A DNA stretch of 64,000 nt from Lachnospiraceae bacterium (GTDB lineage Bacteria > Bacillota > Clostridia > Lachnospirales > Lachnospiraceae), in assembly GCA_022799755.1 (NCBI GenBank), contig JAAWOU010000003.1:1-64000 (forward strand). The letters run 5' to 3'. Below are positions 14,674 to 23,177 of this stretch, in pieces (position 1 is the first letter of the stretch; the number at the start of each line of letters is the position of its first letter). The notes under the pieces were generated by a model. That model made no database searches and was not told the origin of the DNA. It was given only the letters and a program-made list of their open reading frames with translations. The position numbers were made by a program, and so were the translations under genes.

Positions 14674-16224
14674 TCAGCTTCCTTTTACAATCAGCAGCTT
14701 CTGTCCCGTCTTCAGCTCGTCGCTCTCCAGTCCGTTCAAGTCTCTGAGCGCGTCTACAGGGACATAATATTTCTTTCCTATGTTCCAGAGATTGTCTCCT
14801 TCCTTTACCATGTAGACCACCATACCCGGCAGGCTGCTCATCTTTCCGCTGTCCAGCTCCGACACATTGATGGCGCTTATCAAGTCCACGGTAATGGTCT
14901 TGAATACCACTGTGGAGAAACTGAGCACGGCCTTTACGTCCATCTCCTCTCCGTCCAGCATAGTCACCTGGAGCTGCTCCACCTCCGCGCGGACCTCCCC
15001 CATGTCCTCCGGCGCGATGTCCGGTACCTCCAGCGTATACTGGTAGGGGATGAAAGCCTGTGTGCTGCCGTAGGGCGCCTCGTCCTCCCCTGTGATGTAG
15101 AGGATCTTCACCTGCAGGGCGCCCTGGAGCAGTATGCCGTTCTCTACCGTGCTGCGCTGCTCCAGTGTCACGCTGCCCTCGCTGTGCAGCAGCTGCAGCA
15201 CCGTGCCGTCCGTCACATGGACATGGTCCGTGACCTTGGTCTTGCCGATCACTTTGGCCAGCAGCCTGCGCAGGTCGGCCCTGTGGCTCACAGTGCTTAC
15301 CTCCTTGGACACACCGTAAAGGTCGGATATGATTTCCAGCTTCTCCTCCTGATAGATGCGGATGGCTATATCCAGCACCAGTTCCAGCCCTACATTGCGC
15401 TCCTCTCCGTCGAAGTCCGGGCGCACGGCCAGCTCCTGCTGTCCCAGGCGATACCGGATATCCGGCAGCATCCCCTCCCTGCATCCGTGGCACTCCAGCA
15501 CGCCGCTAAAGGGAACCGCAGTCTCAAAGCTGCGGCAGGGATGGTCCTCGCCCTCGCCCTCATATAATAGGAAGAGATGGATGTCCCCGGAAACGCTGAT
15601 CTTCTCCTCCATGACTTTGAACTCCACATCCCCCAGGGAGACATTGCTCCAGAGAATCTGGAAAATATTGGGATAGTTGGAGGGCAGCGCCACCTCCTCT
15701 TTCAGGCGGTAGATGTCATTCTTACAGATGGCGATCTGGGCCAGCTCCAGAGGCATGCGGCGGTATTCCACTTTCTCCTCCCCGTGGACGGCTATGGGCG
15801 CCTCCTCGTCATAGAGTTCCTCCACCCGGGCTGTCAGAGTGACCAGAGACTGGATGCCCAGCTTGCGGGAGTTGATCATGTTCATGGAGATATCCTCTAC
15901 CTCCCCGTCCACTGTAACGGTATCCGCAGGCGCCACGCCCTGCATATTGATCCTCTCCTCAAAGGAGAGCTTACCCTCCAGGACCACCAGGCTGCTCCCC
16001 TCTTCCATGGTATGGTATAGTACCACAAAGCCAAGCCTCCCCCGGACCGTCACCGAATCCGTCCCCGGCTTGATCTCATCGATGACCAGCTCTCCTTTCT
16101 CCAGATTCAGGGCGGCCACATCCGGCTTGTTCTCCGGAATGTTCACGTCATCCTCCAGAGTAAATTGTGTGACGGCCTGGACTCTGACGCGGTCCATATG
16201 TATATTCCTCTTTAATAGCTCCAC
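14674..16224 (-). CDS. sipL: SipL-like spore coat/cortex morphogenesis protein (DUF3794 + LysM)
   Basis: About 516 residues. It has repeated DUF3794-type beta domains and a C-terminal LysM domain (VVYMVKEGDNLWNIGKKY to the end). This is the architecture of SipL, which in Clostridioides difficile binds SpoIVA to attach the coat to the forespore. I choose the GTG at 16224 because GGAGG lies 8 nt upstream and the product begins (M)ELLKRNIHMDR, the usual family start. ATGs at 16239 and 16197 are alternatives, and the open frame to 16308 runs into pyrD. A sigma-E-like promoter sits just upstream, consistent with mother-cell expression. Confidence 0.8.
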   Translation of the reverse strand: MELLKRNIHMDRVRVQAVTQFTLEDDVNIPENKPDVAALNLEKGELVIDEIKPGTDSVTVRGRLGFVVLYHTMEEGSSLVVLEGKLSFEERINMQGVAPADTVTVDGEVEDISMNMINSRKLGIQSLVTLTARVEELYDEEAPIAVHGEEKVEYRRMPLELAQIAICKNDIYRLKEEVALPSNYPNIFQILWSNVSLGDVEFKVMEEKISVSGDIHLFLLYEGEGEDHPCRSFETAVPFSGVLECHGCREGMLPDIRYRLGQQELAVRPDFDGEERNVGLELVLDIAIRIYQEEKLEIISDLYGVSKEVSTVSHRADLRRLLAKVIGKTKVTDHVHVTDGTVLQLLHSEGSVTLEQRSTVENGILLQGALQVKILYITGEDEAPYGSTQAFIPYQYTLEVPDIAPEDMGEVRAEVEQLQVTMLDGEEMDVKAVLSFSTVVFKTITVDLISAINVSELDSGKMSSLPGMVVYMVKEGDNLWNIGKKYYVPVDALRDLNGLESDELKTGQKLLIVKGS

Positions 16225-16256
16225 GAAAAATACCTCCATATATACTCGTATAGGAA

Positions 16257-16285
16257 TATATATGAAAGGATTCCGAAAAGTATGC
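16257..16285 (-). promoter_or_regulatory. Sigma-E-like sporulation promoter for sipL
   Basis: Minus-strand -35 GCATACT, 14-nt spacer, -10 CATATATA, close to the Bacillus sigma-E pattern (GNATATN, about 14 nt, CATANANT). It lies between the pyrD stop and the sipL start, giving a leader of about 25 nt. Confidence 0.6.
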
Positions 16286-16304
16286 CTTACCGTTTGAGGC
16301 AGTA

Positions 16305-17210
16305 TCACGCTACAGCCCCGATCAAATCTTTCACATCCTCCACATGGTACTGCTCCATATAACGCTCTATGCCCTCCACCACCTCCTGACAGGTGTAAGG
16401 ATTCACAAAGTTCATGGCGCCGATGCTGACGGCAGTGGCGCCGGCCAGCAGGAACTCCACGGCATCCTCCGCATTGGCAATCCCCCCCATGCCAATGACG
16501 GGAATCCCCACCGCATGTGCCGCCTGATAGACCATCCGCACCGCAACGGGCTTGATGGCAGGGCCGCTCATACCGCCGGTCTTGTTGGCCAGGGCGAACC
16601 TGCGCGTGTGGATGTCGATTTTCATGCCGGTGATGGTATTGATCAATGACAGGGCGTCCGCCCCGGCTGCCTCCGCCGCCTTTGCCATCTCTGCGATGTC
16701 CGTGACATTGGGGCTCAGCTTCATGATGACAGGCTGGTTGGCGTGGCGTTTGATTTCTTTTGTAATGTCGAACAGGGCGTCTGCTTTCTGGCCAAAGGCA
16801 ATTGCCCCCTCTTTTACATTGGGACAGGAGACATTGATCTCCAACATGGAAACCGCCTTTTCCTGGCTCAGGCGTTCTACTACATCTACATAATCTTCCA
16901 CTGTCCTGCCGCAGACATTCACTATGATTTTCGTGTCATACTGTTTCAGGAAAGGAATGTCCCTTTCCAGGAATACATCGATACCCGGATTCTGGAGGCC
17001 GATGGCATTGAGCATGCCGCCGTAGACCTCCGCCACTCTGGGTGTGGGATTGCCGGGCCAGGGGGCGTTCGCCACGCCCTTGGTCACCACGGCTCCCAGC
17101 CGGTTCAAATCCACGAATTCCGAATATTCCATCCCGGAGCCAAAGGTTCCGGAGGCTGTCATAACAGGGTTCTTCAGGGTGACGCCCGCAATTGTTACCT
17201 GTGTGTTCAT
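16305..17210 (-). CDS. pyrD: Dihydroorotate dehydrogenase (NAD+), catalytic subunit
   Basis: 301 residues, the usual length of class 1B PyrD, a cytoplasmic FMN protein that oxidises dihydroorotate to orotate and passes electrons to PyrK. Seen motifs: NPVMTASGTFGSG at the N-terminus, EINVSCPNV with the catalytic Cys near 128, and the FMN-phosphate loop region GMGGIANAEDAVEFLLAGA. GAGGAGG precedes the ATG. It is last of pyrC-pyrK-pyrD. The 232-nt gap to pyrK (17211-17442) is GC-rich and holds an open frame ending ADEIAAAVGG just before the pyrD RBS; I could not identify it as a gene. Confidence 0.97.
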   Translation of the reverse strand: MNTQVTIAGVTLKNPVMTASGTFGSGMEYSEFVDLNRLGAVVTKGVANAPWPGNPTPRVAEVYGGMLNAIGLQNPGIDVFLERDIPFLKQYDTKIIVNVCGRTVEDYVDVVERLSQEKAVSMLEINVSCPNVKEGAIAFGQKADALFDITKEIKRHANQPVIMKLSPNVTDIAEMAKAAEAAGADALSLINTITGMKIDIHTRRFALANKTGGMSGPAIKPVAVRMVYQAAHAVGIPVIGMGGIANAEDAVEFLLAGATAVSIGAMNFVNPYTCQEVVEGIERYMEQYHVEDVKDLIGAVA

Positions 17211-17442
17211 ATGCTCCTCCTCTATCCTCCGACGGCAGCGGCAATCTCGTCCGCAGTCCTCCCCTGCGGCTGCCGCACCGCCGTATATGCCGGTCCGGGG
17301 CCCTTGCGCTCATCCTGCCGGATTCCGTCATGCCTGCCGGCATAAACGTCCGGGACCGTCCCCGCCCGGTGCACGGATACACGGCCGCGCAAGGTCCCGC
17401 AAATGCAGTCCTCATAAAATCCCGTCCCGATTCCGACGGACC

Positions 17443-18213
17443 TCAGATCTCCACGTCCCGGGCCTCGAAGACAGGGCCGTCTGTGCAGATGCGGGCATTG
17501 TGCACATGGGAGTGATGGTCGATCTCCCTGGTCTTCACCACGCATCCCAGGCAGGCTCCCACGCCGCAGGCCATATGTTCCTCCAGGGAAATGTAGGCCG
17601 GAATGCCCCTCTGGGCCGCGTATGCTTTGATGGCCCGCAGCATAGGCATGGGGCCGCAGGCAAAGATCGCATCCGCCTCCAGTCCGTTCGCTGCGATGGC
17701 GTCCATCACATTGCCCTTTGTCCCGGCGCTGCCGTCCTCTGTGGCCACGTACACGGCGCCGTATTTTTCCAGGTCTTCTTTCAGAAAGAGATGCGCGTCC
17801 CGGTAGCCTACTATGATGCTCTTATGGGCCTCCAGACGCTTGGCCAGCTCCAGAATGGGGGGCACTCCGATGCCGCCGCCCATGAGGAAGACCCTCTTTC
17901 CGGCTCCCTCCTCCAGGGGAAATCCGTTCCCCAGGTTCCCCAGCAGGGAGATCTCGTGTCCCTCCCCGTAGCCTGAGAATTCCCTGGTCCCGGCCCCGGC
18001 AATGCGGTATACCATGCGCAGCGCCCCCCTGTCGGCGTCCGCCTCGCAGATACTGATGGGCCGGGGAAGCAGGGTACTTTTATCCTCCGGATAGACACCC
18101 ACAAACTGCCCGGGTCTCGCCTGGGCCGCAAGAGGGGTCTCTATCCACATGTCGAAAATGTCCGGTGCGATCTCCCTCTGGGAGAGCACTTTTGCCGTGT
18201 GCTTTTGTTTCAT
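17443..18213 (-). CDS. pyrK: Dihydroorotate dehydrogenase electron transfer subunit
   Basis: 256 residues. PyrK carries FAD and a [2Fe-2S] cluster and moves electrons from PyrD to NAD+. The FAD-binding RPISICEAD is near residue 51, the NAD-binding GGGIGVPPILELAK near 112-125, and the cluster cysteines in CGVGACLGCVV plus a later Cys in ARICTDGP. Gene order pyrC-pyrK-pyrD with short spacing supports one pyrimidine-biosynthesis transcript. Confidence 0.96.
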   Translation of the reverse strand: MKQKHTAKVLSQREIAPDIFDMWIETPLAAQARPGQFVGVYPEDKSTLLPRPISICEADADRGALRMVYRIAGAGTREFSGYGEGHEISLLGNLGNGFPLEEGAGKRVFLMGGGIGVPPILELAKRLEAHKSIIVGYRDAHLFLKEDLEKYGAVYVATEDGSAGTKGNVMDAIAANGLEADAIFACGPMPMLRAIKAYAAQRGIPAYISLEEHMACGVGACLGCVVKTREIDHHSHVHNARICTDGPVFEARDVEI

Positions 18214-18244
18214 ATATTGCTTCCTTTCCGGATATTACAAAATC

Positions 18245-19522
18245 CTACAGGCCCCCATAAACCGTCTTTCCCCCGGCAATGGTCCGCACCACCCTCCCCC
18301 GCAGCTTCCAGCCGGTGAAAGGGGTGTTGGCGGATTTGGAGGCATAGCTCTCCGGGATAAATTCCGCGCCAGGGTCTATCAAAACGATGTCCGCCGGACC
18401 GCCCTCCGCCAGATAGCCGGCGTCCAGGTGATAGAGCTTCGCCGGGTTGGCGCTCATGAGGCGCAGGAGCTGTCCCATGGTCAGATGCCCGGCCTCCACC
18501 AGATAGGTGACGGCCAGGGGCAGTGCGGTCTCCAGGCCGATGATGCCGCTTGGCGCTTCGGTGATTGGCTTTTCTTTCTCCTCTTTTGTGTGGGGTGCAT
18601 GATCGGTGGCAATGATATCGATCGTGCCGTCCGCCAGCCCCCGGATGATGGCCAGCCTGTCCTCCTCCTCCCTGAGGGGCGGATTCATCTTCGCCAGGGT
18701 TTTATACCGAATGACGGCTTCCTCCGTCAGCGCAAAGTGGTGGGGTGTGGCCTCCGCGTGGATGTTGCCGGCCTGAGCCCTGGCACGGCGTACCAGCTCA
18801 ACGGATTCCCGCGCGCTGATGTGCTGTATATTGATATCGGCTCCTGTCTCCAGGGCCAGCTTTAGATCCCGCTCCACCAGGCGTATCTCCGCCTCTCTGG
18901 GGGAGCCGCCTATTCCGAAATGCGCGCTGGCTTTTCCGCGGTTGATGCCGTTGTTGTCTATAAGCGCCGGATCCTCCTCATGAAAGCTTATGGGCATGTC
19001 CAGGACGGCAGCGCACTCCATGGCTCTTCGCGCCAAGTCACCGTCCAGAAGCGCAACGCCGTCGTCCGTGAAGCCCACCGCGCCCAGCTGCGCCAGCTCC
19101 TCCATGGGAACCAGCTCCTTTCCCCGCATCCCCATCGTCACGTTGGCGCAGGCGTATACATGTATCCCCGTGCCGCGGCCTTTCTCCAGTACGGATCGAA
19201 GCGTATCCCGGTTGTCTATGGGCGGGTTCGTGTTCGCCATCATCACTACAGTGGTATAGCCTCCCCTGGCAGCGGCGGCGGCTCCGGTGGAAATATCCTC
19301 TTTCTGCGGAAAGCCCGGATCTCTGAAATGGACGTGAACATCCACCAGGCCAGGCGCTGCAAACAGCCCCTGGGCATCGATCACCTGGCAGCCCGGCCCC
19401 GGCGCCTCCAGCCCCGGTCCGATCCGCAGGATCCGGTCCCCTTCCGTGAGGATATCAAGCTTCCCCTCCCTGCCGGATCCGGGATCGATCATATATCCGT
19501 TCCGTATGAGCAGCATACGCAC
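18245..19522 (-). CDS. pyrC: Dihydroorotase
   Basis: 425 residues, class I (Bacillus-type) length. A zinc amidohydrolase that cyclises carbamoyl-aspartate to dihydroorotate. The metal-binding HVHFRDPG motif is near residue 63, MMANTNPPIDN in the substrate loop, further metal His in FHEEDPAL and QHISARESVEL, and the catalytic Asp in IATDHAPHTKEEK. AGGAGG lies 5 nt before the first ATG (19522). First of the pyrCKD group, read from the promoter at 19727-19755 through a leader of about 200 nt. Confidence 0.97.
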   Translation of the reverse strand: MRMLLIRNGYMIDPGSGREGKLDILTEGDRILRIGPGLEAPGPGCQVIDAQGLFAAPGLVDVHVHFRDPGFPQKEDISTGAAAAARGGYTTVVMMANTNPPIDNRDTLRSVLEKGRGTGIHVYACANVTMGMRGKELVPMEELAQLGAVGFTDDGVALLDGDLARRAMECAAVLDMPISFHEEDPALIDNNGINRGKASAHFGIGGSPREAEIRLVERDLKLALETGADINIQHISARESVELVRRARAQAGNIHAEATPHHFALTEEAVIRYKTLAKMNPPLREEEDRLAIIRGLADGTIDIIATDHAPHTKEEKEKPITEAPSGIIGLETALPLAVTYLVEAGHLTMGQLLRLMSANPAKLYHLDAGYLAEGGPADIVLIDPGAEFIPESYASKSANTPFTGWKLRGRVVRTIAGGKTVYGGL

Positions 19523-19531
19523 CTCCTGTAG

Positions 19532-19687
19532 TCACTCTCCCCTGTCGCGGGGAGTCTGTTCCTTTTCAATACCGTCGTCGGAAAGCAGCGCTCTCAGGGC
19601 ATTAAGCGCTTTATAGTAATCAATCCCATGCCTGCCCCGCCGCAGTTCCTGTCCGAAGCCTCCGAAAAAAGACTCGGCACATGGCAA
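19532..19687 (-). CDS. Possible small ORF in the pyrC leader
   Basis: A 51-codon frame from a TTG, ending 9 nt before the pyrC start. The product (PCAESFFGGFGQELRR ... YYKALNALRALLSDDG ... RDRGE) has the composition of a real cytoplasmic protein. No convincing ribosome site or ATG is present, and no family is recognised. It may be a small gene, the tail of a decayed one, or chance. The rest of the 19523-19897 gap holds the pyr promoter and otherwise nothing I can identify. Confidence 0.25.
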   Translation of the reverse strand: MPCAESFFGGFGQELRRGRHGIDYYKALNALRALLSDDGIEKEQTPRDRGE

Positions 19688-19726
19688 AAAGACAATAAGA
19701 ATAGGAATCCAACATTAACTTGGTTC

Positions 19727-19755
19727 ATTATAGCACACTGTTGCCACATTATCAA
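19727..19755 (-). promoter_or_regulatory. Promoter of the pyrC-pyrK-pyrD group
   Basis: Minus-strand -35 TTGATA, 17-nt spacer, -10 TATAAT with TGC upstream (extended). An 8-bp inverted repeat (TTATCAAT, 7 nt, ATTGATAA; 19749-19771) overlaps the -35, so it could be an operator. Confidence 0.75.
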
Positions 19756-19897
19756 TTTACTCTATTGATAATCATAACATTTTCCCAACCCTCTGAAAAT
19801 GTTCAAAGGGAAAGCCGCAGCCCCTATCGGCCACAGCCTCCCCTCTGTTATCCCTGAAATATTCGCTTTCCGCTAAGCCCCGCTCGGACCGGCGCTG

Positions 19898-20305
19898 TCA
19901 CTCAAACGTCACCGTCTGCTCCAGATACTCCGTCTTCACCACAATGTATGGGTAGGAGGGCTGAGGATCCTCCTTTTCGGAGGGTTCCGGCCCGAGCAGG
20001 CTGGTGTCGATGACAATGTTCGAGTCCGTCAGGTACAGCTCGTTTACGGCAATGCTGTAGCCCCCTGTCTTCTGTTCTCCATAGCCGATGCATATGTATA
20101 GATTCGCATTGTCCTTGTAGGTAATCTGGAAAGCCCCCGTCTTCTTCTCCTCAATGATGGGCAGGAGCTGCTGCGGTATCATCTCCTGGCTCAGTACCGT
20201 AAAATCCAGATCCCGGAGCTTGATTTTCTCCTCGTTCATCATCGTGCAGCCGCTCAGAAACAGCAGGCAGGCAATCACCAGCCCACAAAATCCCGTTTTC
20301 TTCAA
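19898..20305 (-). CDS. PrcB-domain lipoprotein
   Basis: 135 residues starting at a TTG with GAGG about 7 nt upstream. The lipobox LLFLSGC places the lipidated Cys near residue 20. The rest resembles the PrcB C-terminal domain: KTGAFQITYKDN, then GGYSIAVNELYL and a final strand VVKTEYLEQTVTF. Related domains occur in small envelope proteins of Firmicutes; PrcB in Treponema is a protease-complex subunit. No protease partner is adjacent. It is divergent from plsC. The exact role is unknown. Confidence 0.65.
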   Translation of the reverse strand: MKKTGFCGLVIACLLFLSGCTMMNEEKIKLRDLDFTVLSQEMIPQQLLPIIEEKKTGAFQITYKDNANLYICIGYGEQKTGGYSIAVNELYLTDSNIVIDTSLLGPEPSEKEDPQPSYPYIVVKTEYLEQTVTFE

Positions 20306-20346
20306 TGACAGACCTCACAAACTTTTTTCTATTTTTTTCTATTTTA

Positions 20347-20375
20347 TGTACAGCCAGGGATTTCTATGCTAGAAT
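20347..20375 (+). promoter_or_regulatory. Promoter of plsC
   Basis: TGTACA (20347-20352), 17-nt spacer, and TAGAAT (20370-20375) with a TGC extended -10, about 45 nt upstream of the plsC ATG. Confidence 0.55.
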
Positions 20376-20418
20376 AGAAGAGATTGTTTCATCAATATTG
20401 TTAGGAGAGGCTGATATC

Positions 20419-21192
20419 ATGATTCGTCTGATTTTAGTGGCACTTTATCTGTTTTCATTCCTGATTCTTTCCATTCCCGTTCTCATCGTGGAATGGCTTG
20501 TTGCAAAGCGCAATCCCGGGCACAGAGACCGGCTCTCCAAGGCCCTGGTGGGCTGGGGTTTTCGCTGTATCCGCGCTCTGGCCGGCACGAAGCTCATCGT
20601 AAGGGGCCAGGAGCATATCCCCGCGGACGGCGCCGCCCTGTTTGTGGGCAATCACCGCAGCTATTTCGACATCATCCTCACCTATCCCCAGTTCCCCGGA
20701 ATCACGGGATATGTGGCGAAAAAGGAAATGCTGCGCTACCCGCTGCTGAACAGCTGGATGCGCAACATCCACTGCCTGTTTTTGGACAGAGACAATATCA
20801 AGGAGGGGCTAAAGACCATCCTTGCAGGCGTGGAAGAGGTGAAAAGCGGCGTATCCATGTGTATCTTCCCGGAGGGAACCCGCAATAAGGTAAACGACAC
20901 TTTCCTGCCTTTCCACGAGGGAAGCTTTAAGATAGCGGAGAAAGGCGGGGTGCCCGTGGTTCCCATGGTCATCCTGAATTCCGCCGATATCTTTGAGGAC
21001 CATCTGCCCCGGATCAGGAGGACCACCGTGGTCCTTGAGTTCCAGCCCCCCATCCATATCAAAGAGATGGAGAAAAACGACCGCAAAAATATAGGCTCCT
21101 ATGTCAGCGGCCTGATTTCAAAGCGGTATTTTCAGCTGAAAGAGGAATACGGACCGCTTATGTCCCAAGCGGCAGTTCCACCCGAAAGCTAG
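20419..21192 (+). CDS. plsC: 1-acyl-sn-glycerol-3-phosphate acyltransferase
   Basis: 257 residues from the ATG at 20419 (AGGAGAGG upstream). Membrane enzyme making phosphatidic acid. The catalytic NHRSYFD (NHx4D box) lies near residue 76, FPEGTR near 150 and a later VPVVPMVI block, with an N-terminal membrane segment. The length is normal for the family. Its 3' end overlaps the 3' end of the convergent sensor kinase gene by 35 bp. Confidence 0.93.
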   Translation: MIRLILVALYLFSFLILSIPVLIVEWLVAKRNPGHRDRLSKALVGWGFRCIRALAGTKLIVRGQEHIPADGAALFVGNHRSYFDIILTYPQFPGITGYVAKKEMLRYPLLNSWMRNIHCLFLDRDNIKEGLKTILAGVEEVKSGVSMCIFPEGTRNKVNDTFLPFHEGSFKIAEKGGVPVVPMVILNSADIFEDHLPRIRRTTVVLEFQPPIHIKEMEKNDRKNIGSYVSGLISKRYFQLKEEYGPLMSQAAVPPES

Positions 21193-22324
21193 TGACCTCG
21201 TCCTCGCTCTGGGCGGTGATGACGCCGCCGTGAAGCGTGACGATCTCTTTCGCGATGGCAAGTCCCAGCCCTGCACCGCCGGTGTTGGTGGCTCTGGCGT
21301 CGTCCAGCCGGAAGAATTTCTCGAAGATGGTATCCAGCTTGTGGGCGGGAATGGTCCTGCCGAAGTTGGATATGACGATATAGACGTAGTCTTCGGACAC
21401 GCTGCATTCCACGGCTATGCCCGTGCCGGGATAGCTGTAGGCAATGGCGTTTTTCAGGATATTGTTGAACACCCTGGCCAGCTTCTCCCCATCCCCGCAG
21501 AGAGTGACCGGTCCGCCTGCGGGGGCCGGCTTTACCTCCAGAAGAATGGTGTTCCCGTGCTCGCTCAGCAGCGGATAGAACTCGTCCGCCATCTGCTCCA
21601 GCAGAAAGGACAGATTCACGGTCTCCTTTTCCAGGATGATCTGCTGCAGGTTATAGCGGGTTATCTCAAAGAACTCATTGATCAGTTTCTCCAGCCGCAG
21701 AGCCTTGTCCAATGTAATGCGGACATATTTTGCCCTCTGGGGGGCAGGCATGTCCGGCGCCTCGTCCATAAGGCTTAAGTATCCGATGACAGAAGTCAGC
21801 GGTGTCTTTAAATCGTGAGCCAGATAAGTAATCAGATCGTTTCTGCGGTTCGCCTCCTCCCGCAGCATCTGCGCGTTTCGCTGCATATCCGCCTTGATCT
21901 CCACGATCCGCACGGAAATCTCCTCATAGCCCCTGGGAAAGGCCTCCGACGCCTCCCTGTCCCTGTGCATATACTCGTCGATCATGCGGCCCGCATTCTG
22001 CATGGCCTCTTTCACCTGTCTGGACGCGTACAGAATGGACGTCACCCGCACGATCACCACCACCGCGGCAACCACAATGACAAATGCCTTGAAGAGCATG
22101 CCTTTCAGGCTGCCCCAGAGAATCTCTTTCGTGTAATATCCGTCCACATAGGCCTCCCCCAGGGCAATCCACTGGGTGTGAACAAAATTGTCTTCAAACC
22201 ATTCTCTCACGAATCCGTTGACGATGCGGTCCAAAAAAACATAGAGAGCCCCGCATATCACACATCCCCCCGCAAGTATCAGGCATGTGGTCAGAAACCG
22301 TTTCAGCTTTTCATTCGCCCTCAA
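21158..22324 (-). CDS. VanS-like sensor histidine kinase
   Basis: About 388 residues. Two membrane helices (CLILAGGCVICGALYVF and FKAFVIVVAAVVVIVRV) flank a short extracellular loop. Then come a HAMP-like linker, the H box AHDLKTPLTSVIGYLSL (His about 170), an N box around NNILKNAIAYS, and G boxes GGAGLGLAIAKEIV. H-box wording and size fit the VanS subfamily. No ATG is available; a TTG at 22324 overlaps the response regulator stop, and a TTG at 22372 is the alternative. Translation is likely coupled to the regulator. It sits downstream of ddl and murF, suggesting a cell-wall signal. Confidence 0.85.
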   Translation of the reverse strand: MRANEKLKRFLTTCLILAGGCVICGALYVFLDRIVNGFVREWFEDNFVHTQWIALGEAYVDGYYTKEILWGSLKGMLFKAFVIVVAAVVVIVRVTSILYASRQVKEAMQNAGRMIDEYMHRDREASEAFPRGYEEISVRIVEIKADMQRNAQMLREEANRRNDLITYLAHDLKTPLTSVIGYLSLMDEAPDMPAPQRAKYVRITLDKALRLEKLINEFFEITRYNLQQIILEKETVNLSFLLEQMADEFYPLLSEHGNTILLEVKPAPAGGPVTLCGDGEKLARVFNNILKNAIAYSYPGTGIAVECSVSEDYVYIVISNFGRTIPAHKLDTIFEKFFRLDDARATNTGGAGLGLAIAKEIVTLHGGVITAQSEDEVTSFRVELPLGT

Positions 22325-23003
22325 TTTTGTATCCGCACCCCCAGACTGTCTTAATGTACTTCGGATGTTCAAAGGAATCGCCCATCTTTTCCCGCAAATG
22401 CCTTATATGCACCGTGATGGTGTTGTTCTTGGTGTAGTATTCCTCCTCCCAGATCAGTCGAAACAGCTCCTCGGCGCTGACCACCTGTCCCTTTCGCTGG
22501 CACAGAATGCGCAGAATGGAGAATTCCGTGGGCGTCAGGCTCAAAGGCCTCTCGTTTAAATAGCATTCATGAGTCTTCACATTTACGGTGAGACCGGACA
22601 CCTCCAGCAGGTCCTCCTGCTGCAAGCCTGTGTTGTATCGCTTATATCGGCGCAGCTGCGCTTTCACCCGGGCCACCAGCTCCAAGGGCAGAAAGGGCTT
22701 GGTCATGTAATCGTCCGCCCCCATGGTAAGGCCGGTGATCTTGTCCACCTCCTCCCCCTTTGCCGTCAGCATGATGATGGGATAATTATGGTTTTCTCTG
22801 ATCTTGCGGCAGATGTCAAGACCGCTCGCCCCGGGCATCATAATATCCAGGAGGGCCAGATCGAACTGTCTGCTCTCCACAATTTCCATGGCCTGGGTTC
22901 CGTCATAGGATTTGACTACCTGATAGCCCTCGTTCTCCAGGTACAGGGCCACCAGATCTGCGATCTCTTTTTCATCGTCCGCCACTAGTATGACTTCGTT
23001 CAT
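22311..23003 (-). CDS. VanR-like response regulator (OmpR family)
   Basis: 230 residues from the ATG at 23003 (GAGGG upstream). The receiver domain has the acidic pair ADDE, phospho-acceptor Asp53 (LLDIMMPG) and Lys in TKPF. The C-terminal winged helix ends YIKTVWGCGYKIEGE, almost the VanR wording. It pairs with the downstream kinase. The targets are unknown; the neighbouring ddl-murF operon is a reasonable candidate. Confidence 0.88.
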   Translation of the reverse strand: MNEVILVADDEKEIADLVALYLENEGYQVVKSYDGTQAMEIVESRQFDLALLDIMMPGASGLDICRKIRENHNYPIIMLTAKGEEVDKITGLTMGADDYMTKPFLPLELVARVKAQLRRYKRYNTGLQQEDLLEVSGLTVNVKTHECYLNERPLSLTPTEFSILRILCQRKGQVVSAEELFRLIWEEEYYTKNNTITVHIRHLREKMGDSFEHPKYIKTVWGCGYKIEGE

Positions 23004-23074
23004 ACGTTCCCTCTTTTCCGGCTTTTTTCCGATTGCCGCCATCGGACAGGCTTTCCCGCTTTTCGGCCATAAGT

Positions 23075-23080
23075 ATTATA
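23075..23080 (-). promoter_or_regulatory. Possible -10 of the vanRS-like pair
   Basis: A perfect minus-strand TATAAT lies 72 nt upstream of the response regulator, in an AT-rich gap after murF. The -35 is poor (no match at 16-18 nt), which would suit an activator-dependent or autoregulated promoter. Confidence 0.4.
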
Positions 23081-23177
23081 CTCTATAAATGCTAAAAATG
23101 GATTAAGATTTTCCTAATGTTCTCTGATATTGTCTTGGCCGCCTGTCTTTTGCACCGGGGCTTCCCGCTGTGGCAGG

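Noticed and set aside
14510-15493. N-terminal extension of the recombinase frame up to 15493
   Set aside because: It overlaps the sipL-like gene and its terminator, has no recombinase-like sequence, and the ATG at 14509 gives a complete enzyme of normal size.
17211-17442. A small gene between pyrK and pyrD (frame ending ADEIAAAVGG)
   Set aside because: No start codon with a ribosome site and no recognisable product; left as intergenic in the pyrD note.
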